Shown here piece after piece: positions 34,437 through 45,184 of a stretch of DNA of 64,000 nt. The stretch is from Brachynemurus nebulosus (Eukaryota; Arthropoda; Insecta; Neuroptera; Myrmeleontidae), in the NCBI GenBank assembly GCA_035578155.1, contig JAPWDM010000013.1, forward strand, positions 6,287,527-6,351,526, read 5' to 3'. The position numbers and the translations under genes are program-made. How positions within the stretch are numbered: position 1 is the stretch's first letter; each line of letters starts with the position of its first letter. The notes beneath the pieces are model-generated. The model saw only the letters and a list, made by a program, of their open reading frames with translations, was not told the origin of the DNA and searched no databases.

Positions 34437-35492
34437 GTACGGTGCAATTAGACCCATACCTTAACATCCAAAGTAACAGTTTCTTTCCAACTCCAAATTG
34501 TTCTATACAGTCCACATATTGTTTGGTAAAAAGTTACACCATTTTGAGCGTCGGGTTTTGGGGGGAGGAGGGTAGAAGTAGGCAAATTAAAGGTTTTCGT
34601 CAGTTTTTTTTAAATATTTCAAAAACTATGCAATTTAACGCAAAAAGTGCCTATACGAAAATATTCTACATTAAACTGCGAGCAAAAATAGTCCTATGCA
34701 TAATCTTGCTGAAGTGAAGAGTTCCAGAGTTATACAGGGTGTAAAAGTAGCAATTTTTAGTATTTTTAAATTTTTTGGAAAAATTACGACACATTATCAC
34801 TAAGGAAACTAATTTTTCTTATACAGGATTGAGTTTTGTAAAAGGAAATTGCAATAAGTCCTCTTCAAACATAACACCCTCTAAATCTTCGTCTATGATG
34901 TTCGTATCCCTGTTATCACATCCTAGCCCTGAGCAATTACCGCATATGCTTGAGCAGTTTAGACCACTCTTTCTGCATTTGCAGTTACGGACGCATTCGT
35001 CTTTGCAAGCGCACACTATGAGAGAAAGTAATTCCTCGTGAGCTGCAATACGTGCTGTTGTAATTGGTCTCAGGTGATCGTCAGTCTTCTTTCACCCCCA
35101 CTCTAGTGGATTCTTCTTCTTATTCAGCCACTGCTGCACCTGGTGATAGGTGCAGCAGTGGCTAAAAATACTAAAAATTGCTACTTTTACACCCTCCGTA
35201 ACTCTAGAACTGTTCACTTTAGCAAGATTATGCACAGGACAATTTTTGTTCGCAATTTAATGTAGATTATTTTTGTACATGACACTTTTTACGCTAAACC
35301 CCATAGTTTCCGAAATGTTTAAAAAACCGTTAATTTGCCTACTTCTACCCCCCTCCCCCAAAACCCGACGCTCAAAATGGTGTAACTTTTTGCCAAACAA
35401 TATGTGGACTGTATAGAACAATTTGGAGTTGAAGTGAAACTGTTACTACGGATGTTGAGGTTAGGCGGTTTTTTTGAATAACTGCACCGTAC
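34437..35492 (-). mobile_element. TA-flanked DNA transposon with ~330-bp TIRs (1056 bp)
   Basis: The arms 34437-34766 and 35163-35492 are inverted copies at roughly 85-90% by eye. They share GTACGGTGCA at the tips, ACTCCAAATTGTTCTATACA, AAAAGTTACACCATTTTGAG and GTCGGGTTTTGGGGG. TA flanks both ends (34435-34436 and 35493-35494). About 400 bases remain between the arms and hold a broken C-terminus of a cysteine-rich protein. A further palindrome (AGCCACTGCTGCACC/GGTGCAGCAGTGGCT, 35126-35140 and 35149-35163) sits at the inner edge of the right arm. Confidence 0.85.
34819..35160 (-). pseudogene. Broken C-terminus of a CXC/TCR-like, transposon-associated protein
   Basis: On the minus strand the frame reads YHQVQQWLN, NPLEWG, then an in-frame TGA (35092-35094 region) where family members that I recall have tryptophan. 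It continues through RPITTARIAAHEELLSLIVC and a cysteine array: CACKDECVRNCKCRKSGL, NCSSICGNCSGLGCDN, ending in an acidic tail and stop. The C-x-C-RKxGLxC-xxxC-xxC-xGxxC spacing resembles tesmin/TSO1-type (CXC) zinc motifs. A VQxWL...EWGW + CXC tail is known to me from multi-copy uncharacterised arthropod proteins linked to mobile elements. The stop and loss of everything upstream show it is a remnant. Confidence 0.65.
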
Positions 35493-35494
35493 TA

Positions 35495-36569
35495 AATTTC
35501 AAAATCAATTATTAAATTGATTTTTCTTAAAACAACTACAAAAATCTAGCAATTTCAAACTATTTTCTTTATAGTAATGTTGTAAACATGTTTCTTTCAT
35601 GGAAAAATCGACACTTAAAAGCTACTAACCGTTGTAACCTCGATTCGTTACCAAGAAGAACAGATTTAAAATCGCTGTTACACAAAATTTTCCTACATAT
35701 ATGAATTCGCCGCTTGTCCCCACCGCTTAACTATTATTCAATTCATATCAAACATCAAAACAGGAGAATCACAAAATGATATAATATTATAAATTCACTT
35801 AGAAGACAATAGTTAAGCTTTACAACTCTAGGTGGCTCATATTTATTTTACAAACAGAAGTCGCTAATTATCATAGCTGATATCAAAACCCACTTTCAAT
35901 TTAGTTCATTAATTCAAAATTTGACCGCTAGATATCAGTTCCCGTACCATAATATCCGTCACAAGTTGCTAGCAGAAATTCCGGCTATTGCTGCTCCTTT
36001 GAGGTTGCACTGTACCCAATGTTGTTAAAAACTTATCCAATAATGTGTTGTTCCGTGTCTTCGTATGTCTTTTGGTTTGAAAATGGTTAACTCAACTGCG
36101 GATAGACAAATGAGCATCGGATGCTCTTTGCATGGTTGTACTGCACGATGGTTGTTTAGTTGACAGACAGATGGATGGATGGTCAACCAACCATGGAAAA
36201 GAGTGGATTGCAGCAGTGCAGTGCAGTGTGATGTATGATGACACCAAACAAAGTTGGAAACATTCCTTGAAATTGAATAAAAACGTGGAGTCGTCGAATT
36301 AAAGTCGAGTTGAAGTTTACAATTTTTGAAATTGTTTTCTGTATCGCTTTTAATTAGTCGTTAATAAATAATTAGTGCCTTCACGATAATGTATAATATA
36401 CGTTCCAGCATGCATGTAGTTTGGAATTTTTGAAACGTTTGAATATGTGGAATCGTTAGGTTTATTTGTACGGTTGGATCAGTGACGGGGTGCAATTGTT
36501 AAAAAAACAGATGCATAATAATATTTCGGGTAAACTGATAACAAATTCATAATCACTTCATCACGCATT
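35495..36569. other. No gene seen; locally GC-richer patch
   Basis: 36100-36250 is richer in G/C and has small direct repeats (GATGGATGGATGG, GCAGTGCAGTGCAGTG). Could be promoter-like or simple-repeat DNA; nothing decides it. Confidence 0.35.
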
Positions 36570-37080
36570 ACATCACTTTGAAATGTCAGAAAAGAAGGTT
36601 TTGTTCCAGAATTTTTTTCTGCGTAACGAATAACGTTTCTGGGCTACACAAAAAAAATATTTTCCCCCAATTTATAAAATACAATAGCGGCCCAGGAGCA
36701 GATCCAACACAGACGCTTTTTTTCGAACAATTTGCAAACAGCAGCCAGAATATAAAAAAAATTTTTTCATCATTTAGATTAGTTTTACTAAAGCACTATA
36801 CAAGATTATCAGAAAATACTAATTTATCGGTAAATAGTTTAAAAAAAAAAAAATTGAAAATTGACTGAAAAATCAACCTTAATTTGTTCATAAAAAACAT
36901 ATTTATTAACCAATTTCAAAAATCCTGTGTACTACCCCCCTAGATAATTTATCTAAGAATTCACAGAAGAGGTATATTGGAAAACACAATTTTGAAAAAA
37001 AGCCATGTAAAGTTTCAGAACGTGTTAACCGTTTTGGGTATTTATATACCTATATTTTTTAATTATTTATGGAAATATAA
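36570..37080 (-). repeat. Dispersed repeat E, copy 2 (inverted relative to copy 1)
   Basis: The complement is collinear with 33080-33600: AGCGTCTGTGTTGGATCTGC, AAATTGGGGGAAAATATTTT, ACGTTATTCGTTACGCAGAA, TTCTTAGATAAATTATCTAG. The 96-codon frame at 36578-36868 is antisense to the frame in copy 1, which argues against either being coding. Confidence 0.65.
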
Positions 37081-38104
37081 CAAAAGTAACAAAATAAGGT
37101 AATAAAATCGAGTAATGAGAGCAAGTTATTGACCAGGCTGAGAGAATTCAAAATGCTAGGCGTAGCGGGGTGGCGTTTCTGAAAGCTTTCAACCGCTCGA
37201 AATCGTTTCAGAAGTCGAGATAATTTTTAAAATGTTTCCGCAGTCATAATTCCTTTTAAATATCTTTATAGAGATGTTAATACATTATTTAAGTCAATTA
37301 AACAAAATTTCCAAAGTGATATAACGTCTTAAGAACAATATGACCATTTTTAAGAGTATCATAGAAATTATTTTCAAAACATATTAGATATTTATATTTC
37401 CAAAAGTGCCTACCATAATTCTAATCGAAATAAAACGCCTTTGATACACTAATTACTTTTTCATACTCTTCATACTTGTACCAGCCGTAGGTATACTGAA
37501 TAAATATGGTAATTGCTATGGTAACTGACAAATTAGCAGTGATTACATAAAATTTACAATCAATTAGTCAATGTTTTTTAGTTTTTAGTTTCTCTGATAC
37601 ATGCATGCCTCCCCAGAGAGAGATATATTTATACAATTGAATAAAATTGTAGCGGTTAAGTTAGTCAGTACAAAGTTGTGTAAGTTGTAACATAAATTTA
37701 GATCTATTTCGGCTTACGTTTTTAATCTTTCAAAAATTTTACGTAAAGGTTTGCTTTATTTTTCCTTTTTAGAAATCTCATTGTTTTAATGATGAGATTT
37801 ATTGGTATTTACGTTGGTAGTACTGAAACTTTTTAAATTGTTAAAAAAATGTTAAGACAAATCGTAGATTAGATCCTTTCTTAAATACTTGCTTTGAGAG
37901 AAGTTGCTTAACTTGACAAGATGCATAGTTAATACAGAAGTATTAGGTTGATGATTGTCATCTTTACTTAAACAAAAAAAAAATGTAGTCTATATTGCTT
38001 ACACAGCTGTAGGTAGATGTTTTTTTAAGGGCAATCATGACTGCCTGAAGAACCTGGAAATCAATTTTCTCCTGACATCTCGAATAAGCTACTCACAGTT
38101 AGTC
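37081..38104. other. No gene seen
   Basis: AT-rich spacer. Confidence 0.4.
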
Positions 38105-38300
38105 ATTAATTTATAAATAATAAACAAATATTTTAATTTGCAAAAATACCACTTTTATTTTGAAACTGTGACAATATTGTTTCGACCATCAGTTCTGTTT
38201 GAAAATGAACTGATGATTCGAAACAATATTGTCACAGTTTCAAAATAAAAGTGGAATTTTTGCAAAGTAAAATATTTTTTAATTATTTGCAAATAGGTAA
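38105..38300. repeat. Long foldback with ~50-bp near-perfect arms
   Basis: Arms centred on an 11-base loop (TGTTTGAAAAT, about 38195-38205): ACCACTTTTATTTTGAAACT, GTGACAATATTGTTTCGA and CATCAGTTC on the left, complemented on the right. Weaker pairing continues outward to about 38105 and 38300. The right arm reads CTGATGATTCGAAA followed by palindromic CAATATTG and TC, echoing the layout of the 15.5-kb repeat. A half copy lies at 55683-55790. Confidence 0.75.
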
Positions 38301-38734
38301 TACCATAAAGTAAGGCTCAAATCCATTAATATCATTAATTTATAATTATTATTTTATATGATTTTAGGACATCCTGTATAATATGAATTAAATACTCATA
38401 AATTTGTACTTATAAAACCGTACTAAATCTGTAAGCAGTTGTTATAAATATCTGTTTCAATATCATTTTTATGAAGAATGTAATTTTTATGATGTAGGTA
38501 TTTTTAAATTAAAATTTATATAGGTACCACGGAATTAAAAACTTTACAACTTAACGCAACCAATCCATATATGAGTAAGAAAGGGACTCCTCTATATGTC
38601 TTTTTTCTTGTAGGTATATGTTATTTATAATCATTTTTATTTGATTCCCTTCAAATCCACAATTACTGTCTCACCATAGCGACAAAAAAATAAAATTCCA
38701 CAAGTGCGTCTTAGACACGTACTAAGTCAGAATT
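38301..38734. other. No gene seen
   Basis: AT-rich spacer. Confidence 0.4.
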
Positions 38735-38800
38735 TCGTAGTCTAGTAGCTAGAGTTTTTCGCAGTTTTCGGTGTAAAATATTTCTTGCTTTTTAACGAAG
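38735..38800 (-). repeat. Short dispersed repeat, also at 44461-44545
   Basis: AGTAGCTAGAGTTTTTCGC and GTAAAATATTTCTTGCTTTT correspond to AGTAGCTAAAATTTTTTATA and ATAAAATATTTCTTGCTTTT at 44469-44520. Confidence 0.5.
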
Positions 38801-38802
38801 TT

Positions 38803-38865
38803 CAGCCCGTGACTGTGGCAGAAATTTGTTTTGAGGTCCCTAGAACCCAATACATACATACATAC

Positions 38866-38932
<67 letters not shown>

Positions 38933-39259
38933 AGCACGATAACTCTCCAGGAAAACCTTTTAGTTATACGAAATTTGGTGACAACGTTGGAAGTCCAAAA
39001 GTCTTGGATGAGTTCTTCAACCAGACACGTCGGATGCCAAGAACATGGTTTTTGATCTTGCAAAAAATTATTTTTTTTCCAAAATTTCCACCTATTCAAA
39101 AATTTTTGTCAAATTTTTTTACACCATTTAAAAGAGGAGAAAAAAAGTTACATAAAAAAGGTCTTTAAACTATTATTCTATGTCAATTAGTTTCCGAGAA
39201 AAACTAATTTTTATAAACGGAAATTCGCTATATTATGCAGGATGCTGCGATAGGGGTAT
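38803..39259 (-). repeat. Family A, copy 3, with internal (TA)n
   Basis: Minus-strand copy ending GGATGCTGCGATAGGGGTAT at 39240-39259. It contains GTTGGAAGTCCAAAAGTC, ACACGTCGGATGCCAAGAAC and AATTAGTTTCCGAGAAAAAC. A (CATA)n/(TA)n microsatellite at about 38852-38927 interrupts it between AGGTCCCTAGAACCC and GAGCACGATAACTCTC. The three overlapping ORFs here (38749-39168) are frames of the repeat and microsatellite. Confidence 0.85.
38852..38927. repeat. (CATA)n-(TA)n microsatellite inside family A
   Basis: TACATACATACATACATATA followed by about 28 TA units. Confidence 0.97.
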
Positions 39260-41984
39260 ATTAAATATTCAAATTAGTCTTTAATTTGTTAATAATATTA
39301 TTATCTAAATCATTTACCTTCTATAAAAATTTTAAAAATTTTAATAATAATTTTTAGACAGTGTCTCCTAAATTACGTAGGATCCGACACTGACTATTAC
39401 AAAGTGCCCAAGTGCGAGTAAGCCACCTAATATTGTTAGAACTACGAAATCCTAAAAACGTAGAAGAAAGCGCAAGCAAAAGGAAAATAAATTTAATATT
39501 GTATTTGTCTAGGTCCAGGGTGGAATTTAGGCATGGGTCTCATGAACCCTATAATCCAAGATAGCAAAATTTAAGGGACGGTGGCCACAAAAATTTTCTT
39601 TATTTGTATACAAAGCGTCTCATGGTATTTTTACGAACTACAGTATCTCGGAAAGAATTTGGCGAATAAACTTGAAATTTGGTGATTTCTTACTCAGATT
39701 TTATTTTCGATTGGCGATTTTCTGGCAGTGGCCATAATTTTAAGGTTTTAAATTGAGGACAATTATTTTTTCCGGCAAATATTAACTGTACATTGAATGT
39801 CGACCTGTGTTGTTTCAAATTTAGGTTTAGAACATTCTGTGGAAATCTCGAAACCCGTCAAAATGAATTATGTTTCATTAAAAATTTTAAAGTTTGCACC
39901 ACGAGTTGAAAAATCATTAACTGGAAATAAATTTTCTGTAGAAAAAGTAGATCTTTCTTTGGGTTATAAGAATCCAGCAAACTTTATGTTCATACTTCAA
40001 GAAATTTTTGAGATCGAAACATCGCGAGACACTTCATATTTCTTATCTTTTTATTATTCTATTGTTGGACGCAAAAATTGTAAGTGCGGCCCTGTCTATG
40101 TCTATTCGCATACAGCTCCACTTGCAACATATTCACTGCATTCTTAAAAATAAGGGGTAACCACGCAAACCACCAAAAACATGCCAAGGATAAACTGAAA
40201 CTTGTTTTTGAATGATCTGGATTTATTTTTGTAGCGTGACCGAATTGGAAACATTATTCAAAAAAACTGTAAAAATTTGTATCTGTTCGTTCGTGTGATT
40301 TTCGAAATAAATATCTGTTTTTTTTTCAGCTTTTAACTCTGTCCGAGGACTACGGGCGATTTTAAAGTTGATTCACATTTACAGAAATACTTTTTACATC
40401 GATTTGTAGTGATTTAAAATATTCGTGATCCGTTATACTAAAATATGTGTTGGAGACTGTCCAAAACCAAATGTATCGATTCCTTTTAATTATGTTAAAA
40501 ATTTATGTTCTGTTAACAAAAATTCTCACACTGGTCCCGTATTTGTGTCAATAATAAAAAAAAAAAACCAAAAGAAAAAAACATTATTGTCAACTTAATT
40601 TATTACATTAAATTTTCGATTCACAAGCAAATATTGATAATTCTATCGGTAGACAATCCATTTTTTGTTTCTTTTATTGAAAAAAGTATCAAGTTTAGCG
40701 AAAACAATATGTACACCCACTAAAAACATTCAGGGACCTTAGGTAAATTCGATCTTAAGTGAACATAGAAGATATATTTAAACTAGTATTCTTATATTTT
40801 TGTGAATATGTTTATTTTAGGTATTGTCACAAAATTTATAAATTAAGCTTATTTGAACAGATGGCATCTTAGTCAGAATTAAAGATACTTATGATAATCT
40901 ATATGTAATTTTATACATTCAGAAACAAACAAAAAATGAGGAATCAACGTTTCCGGTTTTATATAATAAATTTGATTTTTTCCCAAAAAATATTTTTTTT
41001 TTTACTTTGAACAAAATTATGAAATTATATTAATCAAAATTCATAAAATTGCATATCCGGTGACTCTCGCTGAATTGATTACGCTAATGACCAATAATTT
41101 TTATTATTGGACTGTAAAATTCTAAGAAATTTATTAACTGTTTGTAGCAAAGCAAAAATTTTTTGACAGAAATGAAAGTATAATAACTTAATTGTACATA
41201 TAAATACAATTATGTACGTAAACAATAACTGAAGGGCTATCACAGACTCAAACTTGTTCAGTATTTGTTATACCTAGAAGAAAAGTGTTGTTACCCAATT
41301 ACCATAAAAAAAAATTTAAAATTTCTTCCAAAAGTTCAAGTGACTAAGCTCCGTATGGAGGATATTGAGCAAGACTCTCCAGGGTTTAATTTGCTCGCCG
41401 TACTGAAAATTATCTTCGGATGGACAATGTCAAAAAAGTTTTTTTCATTGTAAACATACGAGTTTTGAAAGACTTTCATCGACGATTTTATTTTCGGATA
41501 AAACGCGTGGTTTTCGAAAAAATTTCGCCACGCAAGGTACCTACTAAAAAGGAAATATTTGTCGAAGCAGAGAAAACTGATTTTTTTTCCACAAACATGT
41601 GAAATTGTGTTTCCGGAAAAGACTCATATTCTCGAAGAAATTTCGCTACGAGATTTTAAACTTTAAGCTCGTCTTTCTCGAAAATGATGTTTTTTGAAAC
41701 CGTTGACATGATCTGTCTCAAGTTCTAGTGGACCGATTGCTTTGAAATTTTGTACAGAGCTTCTTAATATATTCAAAATTCGTTGACAGGTTTTATAATT
41801 TTTCTTTCTTTTTACTATTTTTAAAAATTCCCAAAACTGAAAAAACGATTTTTAAGGTTTTTTATTTATTATGCTTTTTAAGGTTTTTTATTTTAAGGTT
41901 TTTCATTTATTGCGCTTGAAAAAACACATAAAATTTGGCCGTCTAGACCAGAATATCACCTTAATTGTAGGAGAATATTATTTT
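39260..41984. other. No gene seen
   Basis: About 2.7 kb of AT-rich sequence. The 116-codon frame at 39797-40147 (+) and those at 41265-41602 have no recognisable domains. Words such as TCTCGGAAAGAATTTGGCGA (39651) and CTTGAAATTTGGTGATTTC suggest decayed repeats. Nothing can be named. Confidence 0.35.
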
Positions 41985-41987
41985 ATT

Positions 41988-42071
41988 ACTCATGCGGGAG
42001 AAGTACTAACTTGGCGCACACATTTCTGTACGCAAAATAACTGTTTGTCCACTGTACTCTTCCCGCATACT
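41988..42071. repeat. Short inverted repeat (CATGCGGGAGAAGTA)
   Basis: ATGCGGGAGAAGTA at about 41992 pairs with TACTCTTCCCGCAT at about 42056-42069, enclosing repeated GCGCACACATTTCTGTACGC-like words. Possibly a small MITE; ends not certain. Confidence 0.4.
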
Positions 42072-42336
42072 TTTTTGCGTGTGTAAAATAACTTTCCACA
42101 CGTAAATTGACAATAAAACACGCAAAATTTGATCAAAACACGGAAAGCCGCCTCTTAATTTTTCATTTAATAAATATTTCATAATTATTTCTATAGAAAC
42201 CACCAACAAAGTAATTTAAACGATAATTAATTCAGAAAAAAAAGAAGAACACTTAAAAATATGATTTCAAAAAGTAATAAAAATGTAAAAAATAGTGATA
42301 ATAATAGAAAAAAAAGTATGTGAAATTCGTAATAAA

Positions 42337-42485
42337 AAATAGTAGGTGCAACTCGTGTGGGAAATTGTCGATTGCCCCACTCAAGCGAATGAGCGCACTC
42401 ACTACGTTCGTGTGCTCAACTTCGCTTTCGTGGGCAATCGACAATTTCCCGCACTTATGTATTGGACAATATACTATTTTATGAA
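42337..42485. mobile_element. Palindromic MITE (about 150 bp)
   Basis: GTGTGGGAAATTGTCGATTG on the left and CAATCGACAATTTCCCGCAC on the right are near-perfect complements; outer words AAAATAGTA and TACTATTTT also pair. The centre holds GAGCGCACTCACTACGTTCG and GTGTGCTC, which fold locally. ORFs 42253-42531 (-) and 42346-42624 (+) are the two strands of this palindrome. Confidence 0.72.
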
Positions 42486-43134
42486 CGTCCTCGTTCAACA
42501 GCAATCCCCGGGTAAATACACTAATTACCAAAATATTTTTAACAACCTTTTAACAACTGAATTTATAATAGTACGATTGACATCCATATTTGAATTTATG
42601 GAATCAATAGGTAAATCCACATAGCATTAAATAACTTTTGATCTCAATGTCACTCTTAAGCCAGAAGGTTTTTGACGGATAATGAAAACTGAATAACTGG
42701 TGTCGATAGATCACGTATTTAAAAAAAAAATGACCCTTTTCTCACGAAAATTTAAAACGAAAAATAATATTGAATAATTTGATTTATTCACCATCCATAG
42801 GGAACGCAAAAATCGGAATAAAATTCACCAAAATGAAAGTGAAGAAAGTGTTGTGTGTCTCCGTGCGGACATATCCCAGTTCTCTATGGACTTTCACAAT
42901 ATACACTTAATAACAATCCATTTTTGCCAACAGTTACTATACACGGTATATTCCCGGTGTTCATGCAGTAGACAGTCACGTGAAATGATAGCATGTAGAA
43001 ATATTTAGGAAACGCAAAAGCAATGGTAAATCATTCATTGGGGAGTCGTTAGTGAATAAGATATTCACACACAAAAAAAATCCATTGAAGAAGATAGAGG
43101 AGGTATTGGTTGTTTTGTATATTATGATATTTTT
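42486..43134. other. No gene seen
   Basis: AT-rich spacer. Confidence 0.4.
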
Positions 43135-43583
43135 TAGCGAATTATCGAATCGGAAATTCAGCTATTACAGCCACGGTTATGACGCGACTTGAGCTCGGGA
43201 CTATGATAGAAATTTGTGTGCGGTTGCTAGAAGCCGAAAATGATATTCACTAAAATTTTTATATACATAAATATGTTGTATGTACTTATGTGTTCGTGTG
43301 TCGAATTGTTACGAAATTTGGAGAAAACGTTGGAAGTCCAAAAATCTTGGATCAGTTCTTCAACCAGACAGGTCCGACGGTTCGATGGCCAGGATTATTT
43401 TTTACCAAAATTTCCTCAAGTTGATAAATTTTTGCAACATTTTTTATGTTATTGGAAAGAGAAGAAAAAATCACATAAAAAGGATTTTTGAACAATTATT
43501 CTATGCCAGCTAGTTTCCGAGAAAAACTAATTTTTAGAAACGGAAATTCGCTATGTTATGCAGGATGCTGCGATAGGAGTATT
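43135..43583 (-). repeat. Family A, copy 4
   Basis: Minus-strand, nearly complete: GGATGCTGCGATAGGAGTAT end at 43563-43582, then TAGTTTCCGAGAAAAAC, CAACCAGACAGGTCCGACG, GTTACGAAATTTGGAGAAAA, TTGAGCTCGGGACTATGATA and GAATCGGAAATTCAGCTATT. The microsatellite position seen in copies 3 and 5 is here a degenerate ATATACATAAATATG. Confidence 0.85.
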
Positions 43584-43680
43584 TTTTTCTCTGTGATTTA
43601 TAATTTTGGTTAGACAGGGTCGTTAAGTAACATCAAAAAAATATTTAGGAAGGTAAGTAAGATAAATATGTTGATTGTAA

Positions 43681-43983
43681 TGGGTCATACACAATCAATG
43701 AAATAAGGAATAAGAAATAAGTACTAAGGAATAAGAAGTATGCCATCTAGTGACGTTGAATGGAACTTTAATGAAACAAGAAATAAGGAATAAGAAATAA
43801 GAAATAATGAGTATCATAAGAAATAAGGAGTTTATAAGTAATCATGAACGTTAATTTTTCATGAATTTCGATGTACAAAAATACCTAAATACATATACCT
43901 ATGAGCGATTAAGTTAAAGTTTCATTCAACGTCACTAGATGGCATAGTTCTTATTCCTTATTTCATTGATTGTGTATTAAGCC
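43681..43983. mobile_element. Harbinger-like MITE (303 bp), TAA duplication
   Basis: TIRs of about 60 bases: TACACAATCAATGAAATAAG, GAATAAGAA, ATGCCATCTAGTGACGTTGA and complements at the right end. TAA flanks both sides (43678-43680, 43984-43986), matching the 3-bp TWA duplication of PIF/Harbinger. The left arm contains an extra tandem ATAAG(TACTA)AGGAATAAGA insertion. Confidence 0.78.
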
Positions 43984-43986
43984 TAA

Positions 43987-45184
43987 TTTTGTAAATGAAA
44001 CAATTCCATACAAATAGGTAGTTTAATATAAAAATTAATTTCTATTAGCGATTGTCAATGTAAATGCCGCAATATACAAAATTATTCAAACACTACAACC
44101 GAAAGTAAATAGAAATTTTTACACTTTTGTACATTTTGCCGATGTGTTCTGTAGAGACTAACGCACCAACTTTGGGTTCTACCGGTAAAATTACTGTATT
44201 GTGGGTAATTTTTCAAGAAATCATCTTTTAATACAACTTTTCGGATGGAGGAAATGTTGTTTTCTCAAATGATACTTTTTACTATTTTTTAATTTTTCTA
44301 AAGTATTTATTATCACCTGAATTTGCCATACACTGATTGGTACCAACAAAAACATGCGCTTCAATTATAACAATTTAGCTATGGAAAATTGAAAAGTTTG
44401 TTGTATTAATTAATTATAAAAATTTGGCAAATACATTTTAGATGTGCATTAAGATAGGATATTGTAGTTCAGTAGCTAAAATTTTTTATAAATCTTCGAA
44501 TAAAATATTTCTTGCTTTTTACGGAATCCTAAAAACGTACTAATTTTTTTTTAGTTTCGATATAAAGTTTATTAAAACTGACACAATTTAAGTGAAAACA
44601 CGGATTTAAAATTTTAAAAAGAATATTTATTTTGAATATATGCATATGAAGGAAGACACATCGCGCAGAACGAACAAACTAAATAAAAATTTCAATCCCC
44701 AACAATCTCGGATTCTATTTTAAATAATAATTAGTTTGTCCTCAACGTCGAAAGAGTTGAATATAATATACGTATTTTTGTGTCGTAGACGAACTGTTAT
44801 CTAAACAAGTTTTTTTACCATAAAATTTAATTAATCGAATGTGAAATACAAATTTTCTGGACGAAGTCTGATATTTAATTAGGTCTAGTTAAACGATTTG
44901 TAAGTGATCTAGATCAGTGTTTCTCAACCGCCAGTCGACAGAAAGATGTGTGAAATTATTCATTACAATTTTTATTCAGATAGGTACAATGTCGGTGACG
45001 CAAACTCATACGATTTAATCCATCCAAAAAGCGTCCCACGCGCACATCATACAGTCAAATATACATAATGTTTTGGTGTATATATTTATATACGTGTACA
45101 CGTCATACTCATAGTCATAGCTATTGAGATACTGTTAACATTAGCATGCCGGTGATGTGAACCCATAAGATTTCCAGGCGAAGG
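43987..45184. other. No gene seen
   Basis: Contains the 44461-44545 match to 38735-38800 and, at 44915, a solitary hAT-type end CAGTGTTTCTCAACCGCC. A possible partner GGTTGAGAAACGTTG stands at about 46718-46732, but the flanking octamers do not match. Confidence 0.4.

Noticed and set aside
39797..40147. 116-codon open frame (+)
   Set aside because: No recognisable motif, no supporting splice or promoter signals, and length is within what AT-rich DNA with few G/C-starting stops can give among many frames. Kept only as a note.
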